64,000 nt of DNA from NCBI RefSeq assembly GCF_042453785.1, contig NC_091676.1, positions 2,735,501 through 2,799,500 of the forward strand, given 5' to 3'. Origin of the DNA: Malus domestica. Its lineage: Eukaryota > Streptophyta > Magnoliopsida > Rosales > Rosaceae. Positions 1 through 11,721 of the stretch are shown here, piece after piece. The notes beneath the pieces were generated by a model. That model searched no databases. It was not told the DNA's origin and saw nothing but the letters and a program-made list of their open reading frames with translations. How positions within the stretch are numbered: the stretch's first letter is position 1; every line of letters starts with the position of its first letter. The translations under genes and the position numbers were made by a program.

Positions 1-389
1 TTTCGCAGAATCAATCGTGTAGATCTTGTCTAGCGCAAGGGAAATTTATGAACAAAATGCACCAGATAAATATAAAATAAACGATATGCTTCAGTAAATT
101 GTATAATGCAGCAGAAACTGTATCATATGGTGTTAACTGACGAGACTAAAGACAGTATTTCCGGCTTCCTTGATGTTTAAAGGACAGCAGGACCCAAAAA
201 ATATCAAAAAGGAAAAAGAAATAGGTTACAAAAACAAACTTCAAGACTCCAGAGGGCCTTGGCCCCTCTGATCCCCAAAGTATTACAAGATTAATCATGT
301 ATGAATCAAAACTAATAAGCGATTTCTCGACCTCAAGAGATTAACCACTCACGCTAATAGGTCAAGGCCGATAGATGGTTGTACACCAT
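1..389. other. 3' flank of the cysteine-tRNA ligase gene
   Basis: No coding sequence is seen. The stretch next to the stop codon at 390-392 is probably 3' untranslated sequence of the minus-strand gene; its transcript end cannot be fixed from sequence alone. Confidence 0.4.
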
Positions 390-3300
390 TCAAGTAGACG
401 CAGGCGGTTCCCTTGCTTTGACGGGTAATGCCTTGTGTTCTTCTTCACTTGGCAGCTGTTTTTGTTCTTCCCTTTGTTCAACCGGCAATACCTTGTGTTC
501 CTCCTCAGTCGGCAGCTCTTTTTGCTCTTCCTCGATGGGCTCTTCTCGTACACAAGGTCTCCAGATTGTCTCCTTGCCCACGTCCATTAGTGCAATGCCT
601 TTTCTAGTCAAATCAGCTCTGATCTGATCGCTCATTGCAAAATCTTTGCTTTCCCTTGCTTGTTTTCTCTCTTCAATCTTCTTCAGTACATCGTTTTCCA
701 CCATCCCTGCTCTCTCCAATGCTTTCACTTTCAATTGCTGCAAAACCTGTACAGTGCAGTATCCCTTTGTAGTTGATAACTTCAATCCATGATTTCAAAT
801 TTAAAGGAAACAAAAGAGGACATATCACCTCCGAGTATGTATGGGGCGATTTTAAACCCAAAACGTCCAGAACATCATCAGTAACTGCTTTCTTTACATT
901 GGTTAGTGACTGGACCATTGATAACTGTTTTTGCTTTTGCTGCTTCTTCTATAAAAGTAAACACACTTTTTGTTATCACAACACAGCCATATACACATAT
1001 AAAGGTGGGAGAGAGCACAGAAAAAAAAAGTGAGGCATGGTGGAACTGAATCTAAATATCTACCTTGAGTCCATTCAAAGAACTGTTTATAAACTTCAAC
1101 GCATCTTGGAAAGCACCAGTCAATATCTGTGCAGTGTTCAAGTCATCGCACATTTTAGACTCAAACTCATTCTTTAGCTTACTGATGCATTCTTGGGCAG
1201 TCGGAGTAATTTTAACTGTTCTGCCATTTTGATCGGCGCCTTCCTTCAGACCCTCATCTCGAAATGGAGCTAAAGCATCTTCACAATCTTGCAAGGTCTA
1301 CCAATCGCAAAACATCAAGCTATAAGATACCAGATACAGAAACATAAAATCCATTTGTGCTGTGATACAAAATGCATGTTTAACTTGCCTTATTAACTTC
1401 TGTTTTAGTAAAATTGAGACACAGACAAGTATCTTAAAATAGTTACCAATGCAGCTTATGCTGTGAAAACAAAGCAAAGAACACTACATAAAAAGGGTAA
1501 ACCCATGGCGACCCAAACTCTATACAATTCTGTTCAATCTTGGTCAGTATTTTACTTGTATTGCGCTATATTAACCGAAAGTCCAGAATTTTCTGGAACC
1601 AACTACATCACAAAGATTAATATTTAATGCAAAAGGCCGTCATTCCAGAAGACATTGGCCAAACAGAAATTTGCAGGGGTAATCCAACAATACAATAAAT
1701 ACCATTTAACCAAACCAGGAAAAGTTGCCAACAGAAAGTTTGGCGCAACGTCCGCTAAAATTACACATCAGGATACAGTAAAAGAGATCAATGGAAAAGG
1801 AAAGGTCTCAGAACAGTTAGGAGCTAAGCAGGTGCATGCATGCCCATTGACCAGCTAAGGACTGAGAGACAAACTTCCAAATGAAAATTTATCAGATCCC
1901 ACATACCTGAAATATGTAATAAATAGCATCTGATGAACTTTCCAGCTGGGAGATTGTGTAGTTGAGAGGAGACCTATAGTGAGCGCTTATCAAGAAGTGC
2001 CTCAAAGCCAATGGATGGTACTTTTCTGTAATCTAATAGAGAATGAAATTATATATTAAATGGTAGTATAAACTGAAAATATATAGAAGCTCCAAGAAGC
2101 ATTAAAAGGAAAAGTTACCGCAATTTACCTCCCTAATAGTGAAAAAGTTGTTCAGGGATTTTGACATTTTCTCATTGTTATTGGTAACATGTCCATTATG
2201 CATCCAGTAACTCACACTGCTCTCTTGGCACGCAGCACAGCTCTGGGCAATCTCATTCTCATGATGTGGAAAAATCAAGTCAATGCCGCCACCATGAATA
2301 TCAAACTTGAATGTCAGATAATGTGCACTCATTGCACTGCATTCAATGTGCCATCCAGGTCTACCAAGTCCCCAAGGGCTTTCCCAACTTGGTTCACCAG
2401 GCTTTGCAGACTGCAGATTTACTTTGAAGTGGCATTAATTTAAAAATACAAACAAAAAACTGCAAAAACGAGGTATGGTTGAGGATCCCAGACCTTCCAC
2501 AATGCAAAGTCTGCAGGATTACGCTTTCTTGAATCAACAGCAACTCGTTCACCAGCCCGATTGTGTTCCAATTTTTGTCCAGATAACTGGCCATAATTTG
2601 GAAATTTATCAACAGCAAAGAATACATCTCCGCCAACTTGGTATGCGTATTCCTTGTTAATAATCTGCACGATATAACAATCATTAGAGAGAAACTGCGG
2701 GCTCGTAAAAATAAAACGAACAAAAAACCATCACAGAAACATAATATATAAGCATTAGAGCAAGCAGAAAACCTGTGTTATCAAATCCTTGATATGTTCT
2801 ATGTGGTCAGAAACATATGGCTGATGGGTGGGAAGAAGGCACTGGAGATCACCCATGTCCTTGAGATATTCTTTGCAAAAACGACTACTTAAACTAAATG
2901 GGTCTTCACCATTCTTATTTGCTCGTATTATTATCTGAAACGTCCAAACATTAGCAATCTCTACATGGCATTAAGTACACAACGAAAATGAAAAGAACAA
3001 GAAGAATCAGAAGATTCAAAATAGAAAATTATAAAGAGTCAGAAGATCCCAAATTCTTTCAAGAACATAAAACACCATCTGTCTCAGATATTCAAATGCC
3101 AAACAACATTAAAGCATTAGCCAGCTGCCAGATAACTGATTTCAGACATAGGAAAAAATACCTTGATATGAGGCCAGTAATTTAGTCATAAAAAGGTAAG
3201 CAGATTTATAGCACTAAACAAGCCAAATGAAAAGTTTTAGCTACAAAGAGATAACAAGTATAAGATAACTGAAACATTAATGTTCTGTTTTGGACGAGGG

Positions 3301-4169
3301 ATTTGCAAATACCAAGGGATTAATCCTAAATTAGTTAGAAATACACTAAAGGAAACATTAGGTAGAGTGATCGAAAATGCACCACAGGAGCATCACAAAG
3401 TCACTAAACAGCAAATGACTCCTTTCATGTAGTGATTTACAAGTCCCACTAAGTGTCATTTACAAATCACCCTAAGTTCATTGCAGCTAGTCATTCCTTA
3501 GTAACGTAGCCTAAATCTCTTGATACTCCGTAATCCCGGTCCAACCATAACATAAATATTGGTGTCTACTCCTAAAAAGCAAGAATGTACAAGGGTATTG
3601 CGAAAACTACAAACGAACCAAAGCAGAGTGCACGCGAATGAAGGGAAAGGAAGGAATGCAATACAAAATCATCTCATGATATGGCTCAAAATTCTCACCT
3701 TGTCATCAACATCAGTAAAATTCCGGACGTAAGTAACCTCGTAACCCAAATGCTTTAAGTATCTGCAGAATTCCAATTCAATTTCACACATGATTAGTTG
3801 CCACAAACTAATCTTCACTTATGTATTACGCCAAACAGATTTTTCAGCGTTTGACAGTGATTAAACCAACTAGCTTTATTAAATAATTCTAACAGAAAAC
3901 AGAAAAATCAAAAGCACATGCACAAAATCAAACACACCAAATTCTACACTAATGAAAAGCACAATTAATTGCATAATTCATAAATTAAACATGGCGAACC
4001 TGAAGAGGACATCGAAATTGACGGCGGCGCGACCGTGGCCGAGATGGCTGAGGTCGTAGGCGGTGATTCCACAGACGTACATCCTGACCTTGCCGGGTTC
4101 TATCGGCCTGAAGATCTCCTTCTGGCGGGTCAGCGAGTTGTAAACCATGAACTCCTTGCCGGCGGCCAT
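390..4169 (-). CDS. Cysteine-tRNA ligase (CysRS), probably cytosolic, 9 exons
   Basis: Charges tRNA-Cys with cysteine using ATP. Exons on the minus strand: 4169-4000, 3762-3699, 2934-2773, 2664-2494, 2410-2129, 2032-1907, 1297-1064, 948-829, 746-390; all phases close into 561 residues. Class I signatures are complete: the HIGH-type box SHLGHGR (residues 41-47) just after the zinc-ligand region VCGIT, the [14 protein letters not shown] block with an upstream WHIECS cysteine, and KMSKS at 270-274. The start is MAAGKEF; an in-frame ATG 33 nt upstream (4202) would add 11 residues ([11 protein letters not shown]) and cannot be excluded. No obvious transit peptide is visible, so a cytosolic enzyme is inferred. 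The C-terminal ~50 residues are Glu/Lys/Pro-rich and contain an imperfect 21-residue duplication, unusual for the conserved core. Confidence 0.95.
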
Positions 4170-4237
4170 TCTCGGATTTCTCAACCCTTGCCGGCAGCTC
4201 AATGCTCTATGTAAATGTCCGCAATCGAATTGGGTAA

Positions 4238-4246
4238 AAACCCTAA
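4238..4246 (+). promoter_or_regulatory. telo-box-like motif upstream of CysRS
   Basis: AAACCCTAA lies about 70 bp upstream of the CysRS start codon, followed by another CCCTA unit. Telo-boxes are known to be enriched near the 5' ends of plant translation-machinery genes. The role here is inference. Confidence 0.4.
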
Positions 4247-4376
4247 CCCTATATCAAGTTCCCCTTTTTGACCCAAATCGATTCGCAGTGCATAAACTTA
4301 AAGCACAAGGTTTTGCTTTTATTTTCATTTTTACTTTTCTTTCCTTTCATTTCTTATAAAAAAGTAAAAAAAAAAA

Positions 4377-4523
4377 CTAAAGAAAATAGTTTGAAAACTT
4401 TGAGCTTTAAAAAAAATGATAAAATAAAGGGTAAAGTAAATAGTATCATGATTAATTTTTTAGTGTAAAAATGTAGTTTTTCGTTAAAGTAAATAATACT
4501 GAGAGTTTTTTTGTTAAAGTTTC
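4377..4523 (+). repeat. Dispersed repeat, copy 1
   Basis: About 147 bp closely resembling 57952-58096 (shared blocks include TTTGAAAACTTTGAG, AAAGGGTAAAGT and TTTTTAGTGTAAAAATGTA). The two loci are 53 kb apart in unrelated contexts, so this is an interspersed non-coding repeat, probably a MITE or its remnant. The Mutator-like element inserted at its right edge. Confidence 0.65.
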
Positions 4524-4539
4524 AAAATAAAAAGTAAAA

Positions 4540-4935
4540 GGGTAAATTACATAGTAGCCCCTCAGGTTTGAGGTCTATTACAACCTCATACAATATCTTT
4601 AAAACATTTCACTTTCATACCTCACGTACTATTTTATTTTAAAATAATAAATCCGTTACATTTTCCATCCATTGATCCGTTAAGTACTGACGTGGTTGCC
4701 AAATGTATGTCACGTGGCCAAAAAAGAATTAATTAATTATTTAAAAAAAAAACCTTAATCTTCTAAATTTAAAAATTAAAAAAAAAACACAAGTAGAACC
4801 CCATCCCTTCCCCTTCCCGCAACCCCTTTCTTCGACAATCTCCAGATTCAACCTCTCATCACCTCTCTCAACCTCATACTCCACCTCACCGCCTCCCTGA
4901 TCCTCCGCACCCTTCGCCTTCACCCACCTCCTTGA
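4540..4935. repeat. Left terminal inverted repeat of the MULE
   Basis: Read on the minus strand, this arm parallels 5545-5939: both contain GGTTGAATCTGGAGATTGT, a T-rich block, a CACGTG-containing block, GTACGTGAGGTATGAAAGTG and the common terminus. The inner edge was estimated by eye. Confidence 0.75.
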
Positions 4936-5134
4936 GCTTCTTCACACTAACCACAATCATCGCCTTCTTGTTCGAGCCCCCGTCTAATTTCTTGATGGTC
5001 TGGACCGGCGCACCAAACCGCATCGCGTGGTTCACCGCCTTCGGGTCGCGGAGGGCGTTGGCCTTATTGGGCTTCTTTTGGAGGACCACTGGCTCCCAAT
5101 CCTAGGCTATGACTCCTCAGTTTTGGCTCGGCAT
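4930..5134 (-). pseudogene. Captured MBF1 (multiprotein bridging factor 1) 5' gene fragment inside the MULE
   Basis: Minus-strand translation from an ATG at 5134 gives MPSQN-stop-GVIA-stop-DWEPVV, then LQKKPNKANALRDPKAVN and VQTIKKLDGGSNKKA. This matches the N-terminal MBF1 domain, most like MBF1c (family pattern MPSxxxGxxxQDWEPVVL, LRDPKAVN, VQTVKKFDAGSNKK). Two in-frame stops occur near the start, and the match ends at about KKLKE where the element's arm begins. The C-terminal helix-turn-helix domain is absent. MBF1 bridges TBP and transcription factors; this copy cannot encode a working protein. It is a captured fragment, possibly with 5' untranslated sequence of the donor gene (up to ~5190). 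Confidence 0.85.
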
Positions 5135-5544
5135 CATCGAAAATCTATAGATATATAGAAAGAGTTTCCTAGATTTTTGTTTGTGTTTTTGGAGGAGAAT
5201 ATGATAAGGGACGATGAAGTTTGGTGCGCAATTTATGGGTTTAGGGATTAGAGAGAAATAGGGGGTGTGATTTGGGGCGCCAGAGTACTGGTGCACACAT
5301 GGCGGTCGATTGGAACAGAGAATTGAAATTAGGGTTTGCAGAGATTAGAACAGAGAAATAAGATGGCAGGAAGTGAAGACAGCGGAGCCAACCCTTTAAA
5401 AGTACGATGGCAGAGGTGGAGGTGGGTTTTTGGATGGGAGGGGAGGTGAATAGAGTGGAAAATAGTGAGGTGGGGGTCGGGGGGGGGGAATGGGTTCCAT
5501 GTACTCTGCTGAGGTTGTCTTTGGAGCTGTAGCGGCTGTGGAGG

Positions 5545-5939
5545 AGGTGGGTGAAGGCAAAGGGGGAAGATCTAGTGTAGAGGATCGGGGAGGCAGTGAG
5601 GTGGAGTGTGATGTTGAGAAAGGTGAAGATAGGTTGAATCTGGAGATTGTGGAAGAAAGGGGTAAGGGTTGCGGGGAAGAAGAAGGGATGGATTCTGCGT
5701 GTGTTTTTATTTTATTTTATTTTTTTAATTATTTGTTTGCCACGTGGCATACATTTGGCAGCCACGTGGCACAAATGTGGCAGCCACGTTAGCATTTAAC
5801 AGATTAATAGATGAAAAATATAACGGATGTATTATTTTGAAATAAAATAGTACGTGAGGTATGAAAGTGAAATGTTTTAAAGATGTTCTATGGGGTTGTA
5901 ATAAACCTCAAACCTGAGAGATTACTATGTAATTTACCT
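5545..5939. repeat. Right terminal inverted repeat of the MULE
   Basis: Inverted partner of 4540-4935. It carries two G-box cores, CACGTG at 5741-5746 and 5763-5768. Open frames across this arm are by-products of its purine-rich composition and are not called as genes. Confidence 0.75.
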
Positions 5940-5948
5940 AAAGTAAAA

Positions 5949-7327
5949 AGGTCACTGTAAAACAGTAGCCGGAAAACACTGTTATTTTTACCCTCATTAA
6001 ATGAGGCAGGTCAAATTGTCTCCGTTCCGGTTTTTTTCTAGAGCCCGAGAGTATTTGAGCTGGGCCTACCCAATTCCCTCAGAGGTGGGGACATACGCGA
6101 TTTTATAAATAAAAAAAGAAGAAGATCAGTTTACGAATTTGTAAATGTTTTTGTTTTTTAATAACGAATATGTGTGTTTTATATTCATTGTATTTAAAAA
6201 TGGTTGATCTTAAAATAATTATCAATTTACAAAATATGTTAATTGGGCTTATGTGTTCCATAAGAAATAATATCACACTTTCCAATATAATCAAGGCCCA
6301 TATGATGTAACTGAAACCCAACGAGGAACAAGGCCCGGCCCATGATATTTACAGGGTAAAAGGGCGTTCTGCCAAGATAATCAATAAACGTGACACAAAT
6401 GACCTCGGAAATTTGGATTGTACAAGCAACCTCTTCATTTGTCATTAAGACTGCCGTAGACAAATTTTGAGATGTATTTCTCGGAGCTCTATCTTTTCCA
6501 GATTATGATGATACTGTCAAGGAAATACCATTCACTTGTATGGAACTTTGGGAACTTCAAACAAGACCCAATGTAACATACACAAAGTTTTATTTTCAAT
6601 CTGATTCGTCCAAAAATCACTCCTACCAAAAAATCCAGCTAAAATTAAGTACAATTTTTTTTTAAAGTGAAACGATAGCGTTAGTAAGTTAAATGTTAGA
6701 TTAGCCATCAATAAAGTTCAAACCCATGCTGTCATGCAAGGACACAACACTTTTCCACCGCTGTAGTAAAGAGTCACTTGCAATTACATTTTGGTAGCAT
6801 GTGAAACCTCTAAGTTGGTCTATTGTCACGGTCATGTTTCTATATATTAAACAGACAGATGGCAGACACTAACTACTATGTTTAGGGATTTGTTAAGAAT
6901 ACTCAATATCTTATGAAAATGTGCACTAATGATGATGGCAGATTTTTCAAACTTTTTGTATGTTTAGGGATTTGTCATGTATATATGAATGCTTCTGTTA
7001 AACAGCCCAGCTTCATTGAAGTTCTTCTATCTTCCCTGCAGGCAAAGACGCAGTACTATGTGGTCCATTTACTTAATTCTGCTATGGACCACCATTCTAA
7101 TTATCAAAATGCGACACATCGACATAGGTGTAGCTACATCGACTATAACATATGAAAATCAATTTGAGGTAGAATTTCACTTGTATAAAACAAATGATAT
7201 CAAATGTCAGACAATCGTGAGATTTAATAATTTGAAAGTTTAATCAACAAAACATGTCACGAAAAAATGGAATAATATCAAAAATCAACAAATATGCAAA
7301 AATTTGGACCAAAAATTTGATTTTAAC
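5949..7327. other. Intergenic region, no gene recognised
   Basis: AT-rich DNA with only short random open frames. A tRNA-like box (TTCAAACCCATGCTGTCATG, minus orientation) near 6716 hints at a decayed SINE but is not enough for a call. Confidence 0.4.
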
Positions 7328-7816
7328 TTAAAACGATTCCTGCCTCTGCATTCTCATTTCTTCATAGAACCTCTCAATAAACATCTGCGCCCGCAAATCA
7401 ATGGAAGCTTCTTCTTCGTGATCTCCCCAATCCAACGGCTCATATAAAGCCACTGCATTGTCATCTCCGGCAGTCGGCAGAGCTTCCAACGTGAAATCTC
7501 CATCTTCTCCTTCAACTCTCAAGCTATTGCCCCAGCATTTGCAGAGAAAGAACATCGAGTACACGTCTCGAAGGCTTTCGTTCTTCATGAGCTGCCTCCT
7601 TCTGTGGTAATGAATGAGGGGAGTGTTGGAGGGAGAGAACTGGTATTCTCTTACAAACCCAGAGTTGTAATTCTTCAGAAGCTTCATCTTCTTTGAATAT
7701 TGTAACATCCTAATAAATGAGTTTTCAAATGATAGTTTCCTCACTTTGGCAACGAAGATAAAGATTTTCAGGAGCTTGGAGAACTTCTGAAAAACGGGTA
7801 GTCGTCTTTTCGACAT
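7328..7816 (-). CDS. DUF761-family small protein, intronless
   Basis: Single-exon gene of 162 residues. The C-terminus (SIDLRAQMFIERFYEEMRMQ and the final RQESF) is the hallmark of the plant DUF761 / cotton fibre-expressed family (pattern DLRAExFIxxFYEEMRxQRQxS). The N-terminal third is Lys/Arg-rich with a hydrophobic patch (LLKIFIFVAKV, ~residues 15-25), and a short acidic stretch precedes the C-terminal motif. Molecular function of the family is not established; members are small, often stress- or development-responsive plant proteins. The leader upstream contains a 2 x 30 bp tandem repeat (7853-7912). The length and intact C-terminus suggest a functional gene. Confidence 0.85.
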   Translation of the reverse strand: MSKRRLPVFQKFSKLLKIFIFVAKVRKLSFENSFIRMLQYSKKMKLLKNYNSGFVREYQFSPSNTPLIHYHRRRQLMKNESLRDVYSMFFLCKCWGNSLRVEGEDGDFTLEALPTAGDDNAVALYEPLDWGDHEEEASIDLRAQMFIERFYEEMRMQRQESF

Positions 7817-7852
7817 TTTTGGTGGAAACTTCGAAGTAACAGATGAGTGAGA

Positions 7853-7912
7853 CTTATATGAAACGAGTTCACTAACGAGATTCTTATATGAAACGAATTC
7901 ACTAATGAGACT
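7853..7912. repeat. 2 x 30 bp tandem repeat in the leader of the DUF761 gene
   Basis: Two adjacent units both begin CTTATATGAAACGA and continue TTCACTAA; they differ at a few bases. They lie about 35-95 bp upstream of the minus-strand ATG. Confidence 0.75.
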
Positions 7913-10012
7913 GGAAATGAATCACTCTCTTTGTAGTTGCAAAAGTTTGAGTTGGGGTTTGTGGAGGAGGGAGAGAGCATTTAAGGATGCAAAAAAGTGG
8001 AAGTGAAAGGAATATAATTGGTGGTTGGGAGCCAAGCTGTAAAAAGCGGGTACCGTATAATGGTCGGTTGCTTCTTCTTGTTGTTCGTTGTTTAATATAA
8101 AGGAATAAGCAAACTAGCCGTTGGACTTTGGGACCCCGAGTGGGTTTCCTTCCAAGTTTAATTGGAGCTTTTAAAACCGATCGATCTCACGTTTAAAAGG
8201 CTACTTTTTGATGATTTCATATGTATTTTGATGTTTACCATGTGACTGGAGGGCAGATGAGGAGCCTTTCGAATTATGTGATGCCGCGGCTTTGGGTTTT
8301 AGGGCAGTTCAACAAAAGGGGTTTTTTTTTTTTTTTTTTTTTAAACAAAAGATCTTGCCTTGGGAGAATGTTTACTTATTTGGATTCGAGAAAGTGAAAG
8401 AGAGAGAAGATTTGAGGATGGAATCAGGTTTATTAGTTGATATGACTCATGATTTTTTAAGTATTAGATTAACAATTGTAACGTGAAACTACGAGTTAGT
8501 AAACACAAAAGAAGTTAGAAATTGAAATATTTTAGTACATTATAGTAAATGTAAAAGGGTATTGAAGAATTCTAATATTTATTATCGGTAAGTAATATTT
8601 AACAAAAGTCGAGTTTAAAAGTGGAATTTTGTATACATAGTGAGAATCCCAATTCACAAATTATAAAAAACCTCCATAAAGTTTAAAAATCGTTTTTTTA
8701 TCTAATGAAGGAAGAGGTTCCAAGTTATTGCCATGCAATTGATAAAAAAATATAACTATATGGATAATGCTTGTGTTTTTCCGTGGGAGAGCATACTTGT
8801 CCTCCTGCTTATGACTAATGTATTTTTAACATATGAACATCACAATAGAAACTGCACATTCTCTTTATCATTATCTAAAGATCATATATGCATAAAATCA
8901 TTTAATTTGAATATCGTTTAACCATTCATACATGTCAAACAAATCAACGACTTTGATAACAAATAACATCTTCATGATGAACCGTCTATTTGTTTGAAAC
9001 ATGTAAATGACTAAAAGATCTCCAAATTGAATAATTTTTTACATTATGAACTTTAGATGATGACAAAGAGAATAGACGATCCGATTATAATATTTGTATG
9101 ACGAATATACGCTAATCATCATATTCGACCCTCAGATTTTGGAGGCCCTATGTTGAAACACAAATGGAAGCCTTCGATTTATGGCCTTGTTCAATGGCTC
9201 CACCTATACTCTCCTAGGATTGGCTGTATTAATCATAAGTTGAAAGATAAAATAGGTTTCCTTACGAAGAAATACAAGCATTATCCTTATTATATATCGT
9301 CACTTATGAATCCATGTATGATAAATTGATGATAAAAATTGAACTTCATAAATTATATAGCACTTCTTGAAAATTATTATTGTTATACTCATGTTTACAA
9401 TAATACAAAATTAGTTTACCTTGTTTTGAATTCAAGCATGCAAATATACATACCGTATGGAGTTGGGCATGCAGATGTCAAGGATTTCTTTCTCCGTACA
9501 CATTCCTTAATTTTCTGTCACTTTCAATTTATTTGCAGTTTGAAAATGCTTTAACGGTTTTGGTGGGGTATATTGGTCCGACCCGACTTGATTTGTAATG
9601 AGGAAGCTAGATTGATGGTTAGTGATCAAAACAAGGATCATACTTCTTCAGAGAAACTCTTTAACTCATGCATATATTGTATTTGAAAAACTTATTTGAT
9701 TTAAAAACCGTTTAATTTTCATATAAATAAATAAAAATTTGCGATTACGAGAATGCTACTCATTACCATAATCGTCAGTTTGTCTGACATGTATAAATAG
9801 CTAAATGATCTCTAAATCAAATGAATATATGTGAAATTTCTTTTACATGATGATGAAAATATTATCCTTAAAATAATGAGATAGAGAATTTTACAATCGC
9901 CACGAATTGTATTAATTTTTTTAATACATACTGTTTGTACCATACTTCATTAATATCGAAACTACCAAGCATCGATCAACTTTATATTTTCAGTGACCTA
10001 TTGAAGGATTTG
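7913..10012. other. Gene-poor intergenic region
   Basis: Contains a poly-T tract near 8322-8342 and AT-rich DNA. Two stretches (about 8940-9060 and 9770-9900) share phrases such as ACATGTA...AAATGACTAAA/CTAAATGATCTC-TAAAT and resemble part of 41430-41530, suggesting decayed copies of one dispersed repeat. No coding sequence recognised. Confidence 0.35.
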
Positions 10013-10431
10013 TGTTGAAGCACCCAAGCCGAAGGACAAGAGTTTCCAGGCCAATCACGAGACGACACGTGTCAATATTAAAATAAATCTCCTAGAATCC
10101 CACATCCACCTCGGACGAAAGCCTGATACTCTCCTCAACTATAAAAGAAGATCATCCTTTTATAATTAATCCTTAATGATATTATTCCCCTTAACCCTTT
10201 ATTATAACTTACTAATGATGATTATGCTTGAACGTTTGTACTATGTAAACTTTACATGATTAATGAGAACTCCTTTACCTTCGTGGACGTAACCTAATTT
10301 AGGGTGAACTATATATATATCTTGTGTTTGCTTCCCTACCTATATCTCTTTACATATTACCCTCGCTAGGTGACATGAGCAATCTCGCGAAAGTCACAAC
10401 CTTGACACTTTACATTGTTCTAAATTCAACA
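10013..10431 (+). mobile_element. Solo-LTR candidate
   Basis: About 419 bp starting TGTTGAAG and ending TTCAACA, i.e. inverted LTR ends. It has a TATA-like CTATAAAAG near 10140 and a 3' part (TTCGTGGACGTAACC, TGTGTTTGCTTC) typical of plant Gypsy-type LTR R/U5 regions. No internal domain or partner LTR is nearby and no clean target duplication was seen, so this is probably an old solo LTR. Family assignment is inference. Confidence 0.45.
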
Positions 10432-11712
10432 TGATTGTGTAAATCAACTCATACGATATTATCTACAGGAAGGATGGAAGAGTTAGCAAAACTTCACAAT
10501 GAAGTTGCCATAATAATTTAGTTCAACTTTTGCTTTAGCAAAAATCAAATCTTTAACGTCTTATTTATAACTGAAAATGAATATTATTGAAACGTAGTAT
10601 CAAGTTGTACGAATCCTATCACTTTAAGTAAAACCAAAAACTTTAAAAGAAAATCCACATTTCTTTCCATCCTCTTCCATATTCCATTTCTTCAAGAAAA
10701 AAACAACCATATTCTTTTCCTCTCACTATTTCAACTCATGCAGTGTGTGATTTATAAACATTGCTCTTTTCTCAGATGAAGGCAATAAAAAATTAGTTCA
10801 CTTGACTTTTCCAAACCATCGGGCTTGACCTCTTGTTGAACAAACACAACACAACTCAACTGGCTTGTCGTAGTAGCCGTTGGCCTGTGCAAATCCATAT
10901 GGTATATTACTTCTACATGGATATCTTTTTTATTTCTTATTCCTCAAATATTTATTAATTTCATACAATTTCCAACATTTCATTTTATTTTTGGATTCAA
11001 GGTTTCTACCCACATTTCCGAGTTTAGATGTCTATGAAACTAGTAAATCAAATAAAATTTTTGTTCAAAATAATTAGAAAAAAATTAAAAAAATTGAATG
11101 GCGTGGTTTAATCATATCCTACAACGTCGAACAATAAAGTAATTCAAATCAATTTCGTTGAGAATAATTAGAAAGAAAGAACAAAATTGACCAAAGCGGT
11201 CCGACCGTATCCAACAATGTATGGTAATACAGTAAATAATTCACCATAACCAGTTTTTCTTATCCACACGTTGGTTTTTGTTCTTTCACTCATTTCTATA
11301 ACCGCTTAAAATTGCGAGATTCGATAATTATTGTCAAACTTAAAATTGTGAGATTCGATTATTATTGTCAAGGTTCGAACACTACACTACACAATTACAT
11401 GTACACATGTTGGAATTTTTGTGAGGAAAAATATGTCACGCTTTACAAAAAAGAATTTTGCCACCAAAAGGAAAAATATTAAATGAAAATCATTTTCATT
11501 TTTTAGAATTAAAACAAAATAATTTTAAATCAACGGCTGGGAGAAGAGATCAAGGAGGTAAACTTCAAATCGGAGGGTGGATGAGGGCAAAGCCTCACTC
11601 AAAAACGACGCATCACCCGGGAAACCTCAGCGGTGCGGAAAATGCACCAATTGCGCACGTTAGCAGTGACCCAAAGAGGAAAAGGAAAAAAGAAAAAAAA
11701 AAAAACCCGCAG
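10432..11712. other. Intergenic region upstream of the DUF1639 gene
   Basis: AT-rich, no recognisable coding sequence. A duplicated phrase AAAATTG(T/C)GAGATTCGAT(A/T)ATTATTGTCAA occurs twice near 11309-11370. Confidence 0.4.
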
Positions 11713-11721
11713 TATATATAA
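11713..11721 (+). promoter_or_regulatory. Probable TATA box of the DUF1639 gene
   Basis: TATATATAA about 240 bp upstream of the start codon, preceding a CT/GA-rich leader. Position fits a long 5' UTR; inference from sequence only. Confidence 0.45.

Larger units (their letters stand above)
4540..5939. mobile_element. Non-autonomous Mutator-like element (Pack-MULE type)
   Basis: A 1.4 kb element with long terminal inverted repeats. The outer bases read GGTAAATTACATAGTA on the left, and the right end gives the same on the opposite strand. It is flanked by a perfect 9 bp direct repeat AAAGTAAAA (4531-4539 and 5940-5948), the target duplication size of the Mutator superfamily. The inverted arms run about 395 bp each and are diverged but alignable through the interior. 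No transposase is present. The centre holds a fragment of a host MBF1 gene (4930-5134), the defining property of a Pack-MULE. CACGTG G-box cores lie in both arms. Confidence 0.85.

Noticed and set aside
1655-1858. 67-residue plus-strand frame within the CysRS region
   Set aside because: Lies wholly inside a CysRS intron, no domain.
5490-5792. 100-residue Glu/Gly-rich frame
   Set aside because: Lies in the right arm of the MULE; the left arm gives a similar frame, so it is shared repeat sequence and not a gene.
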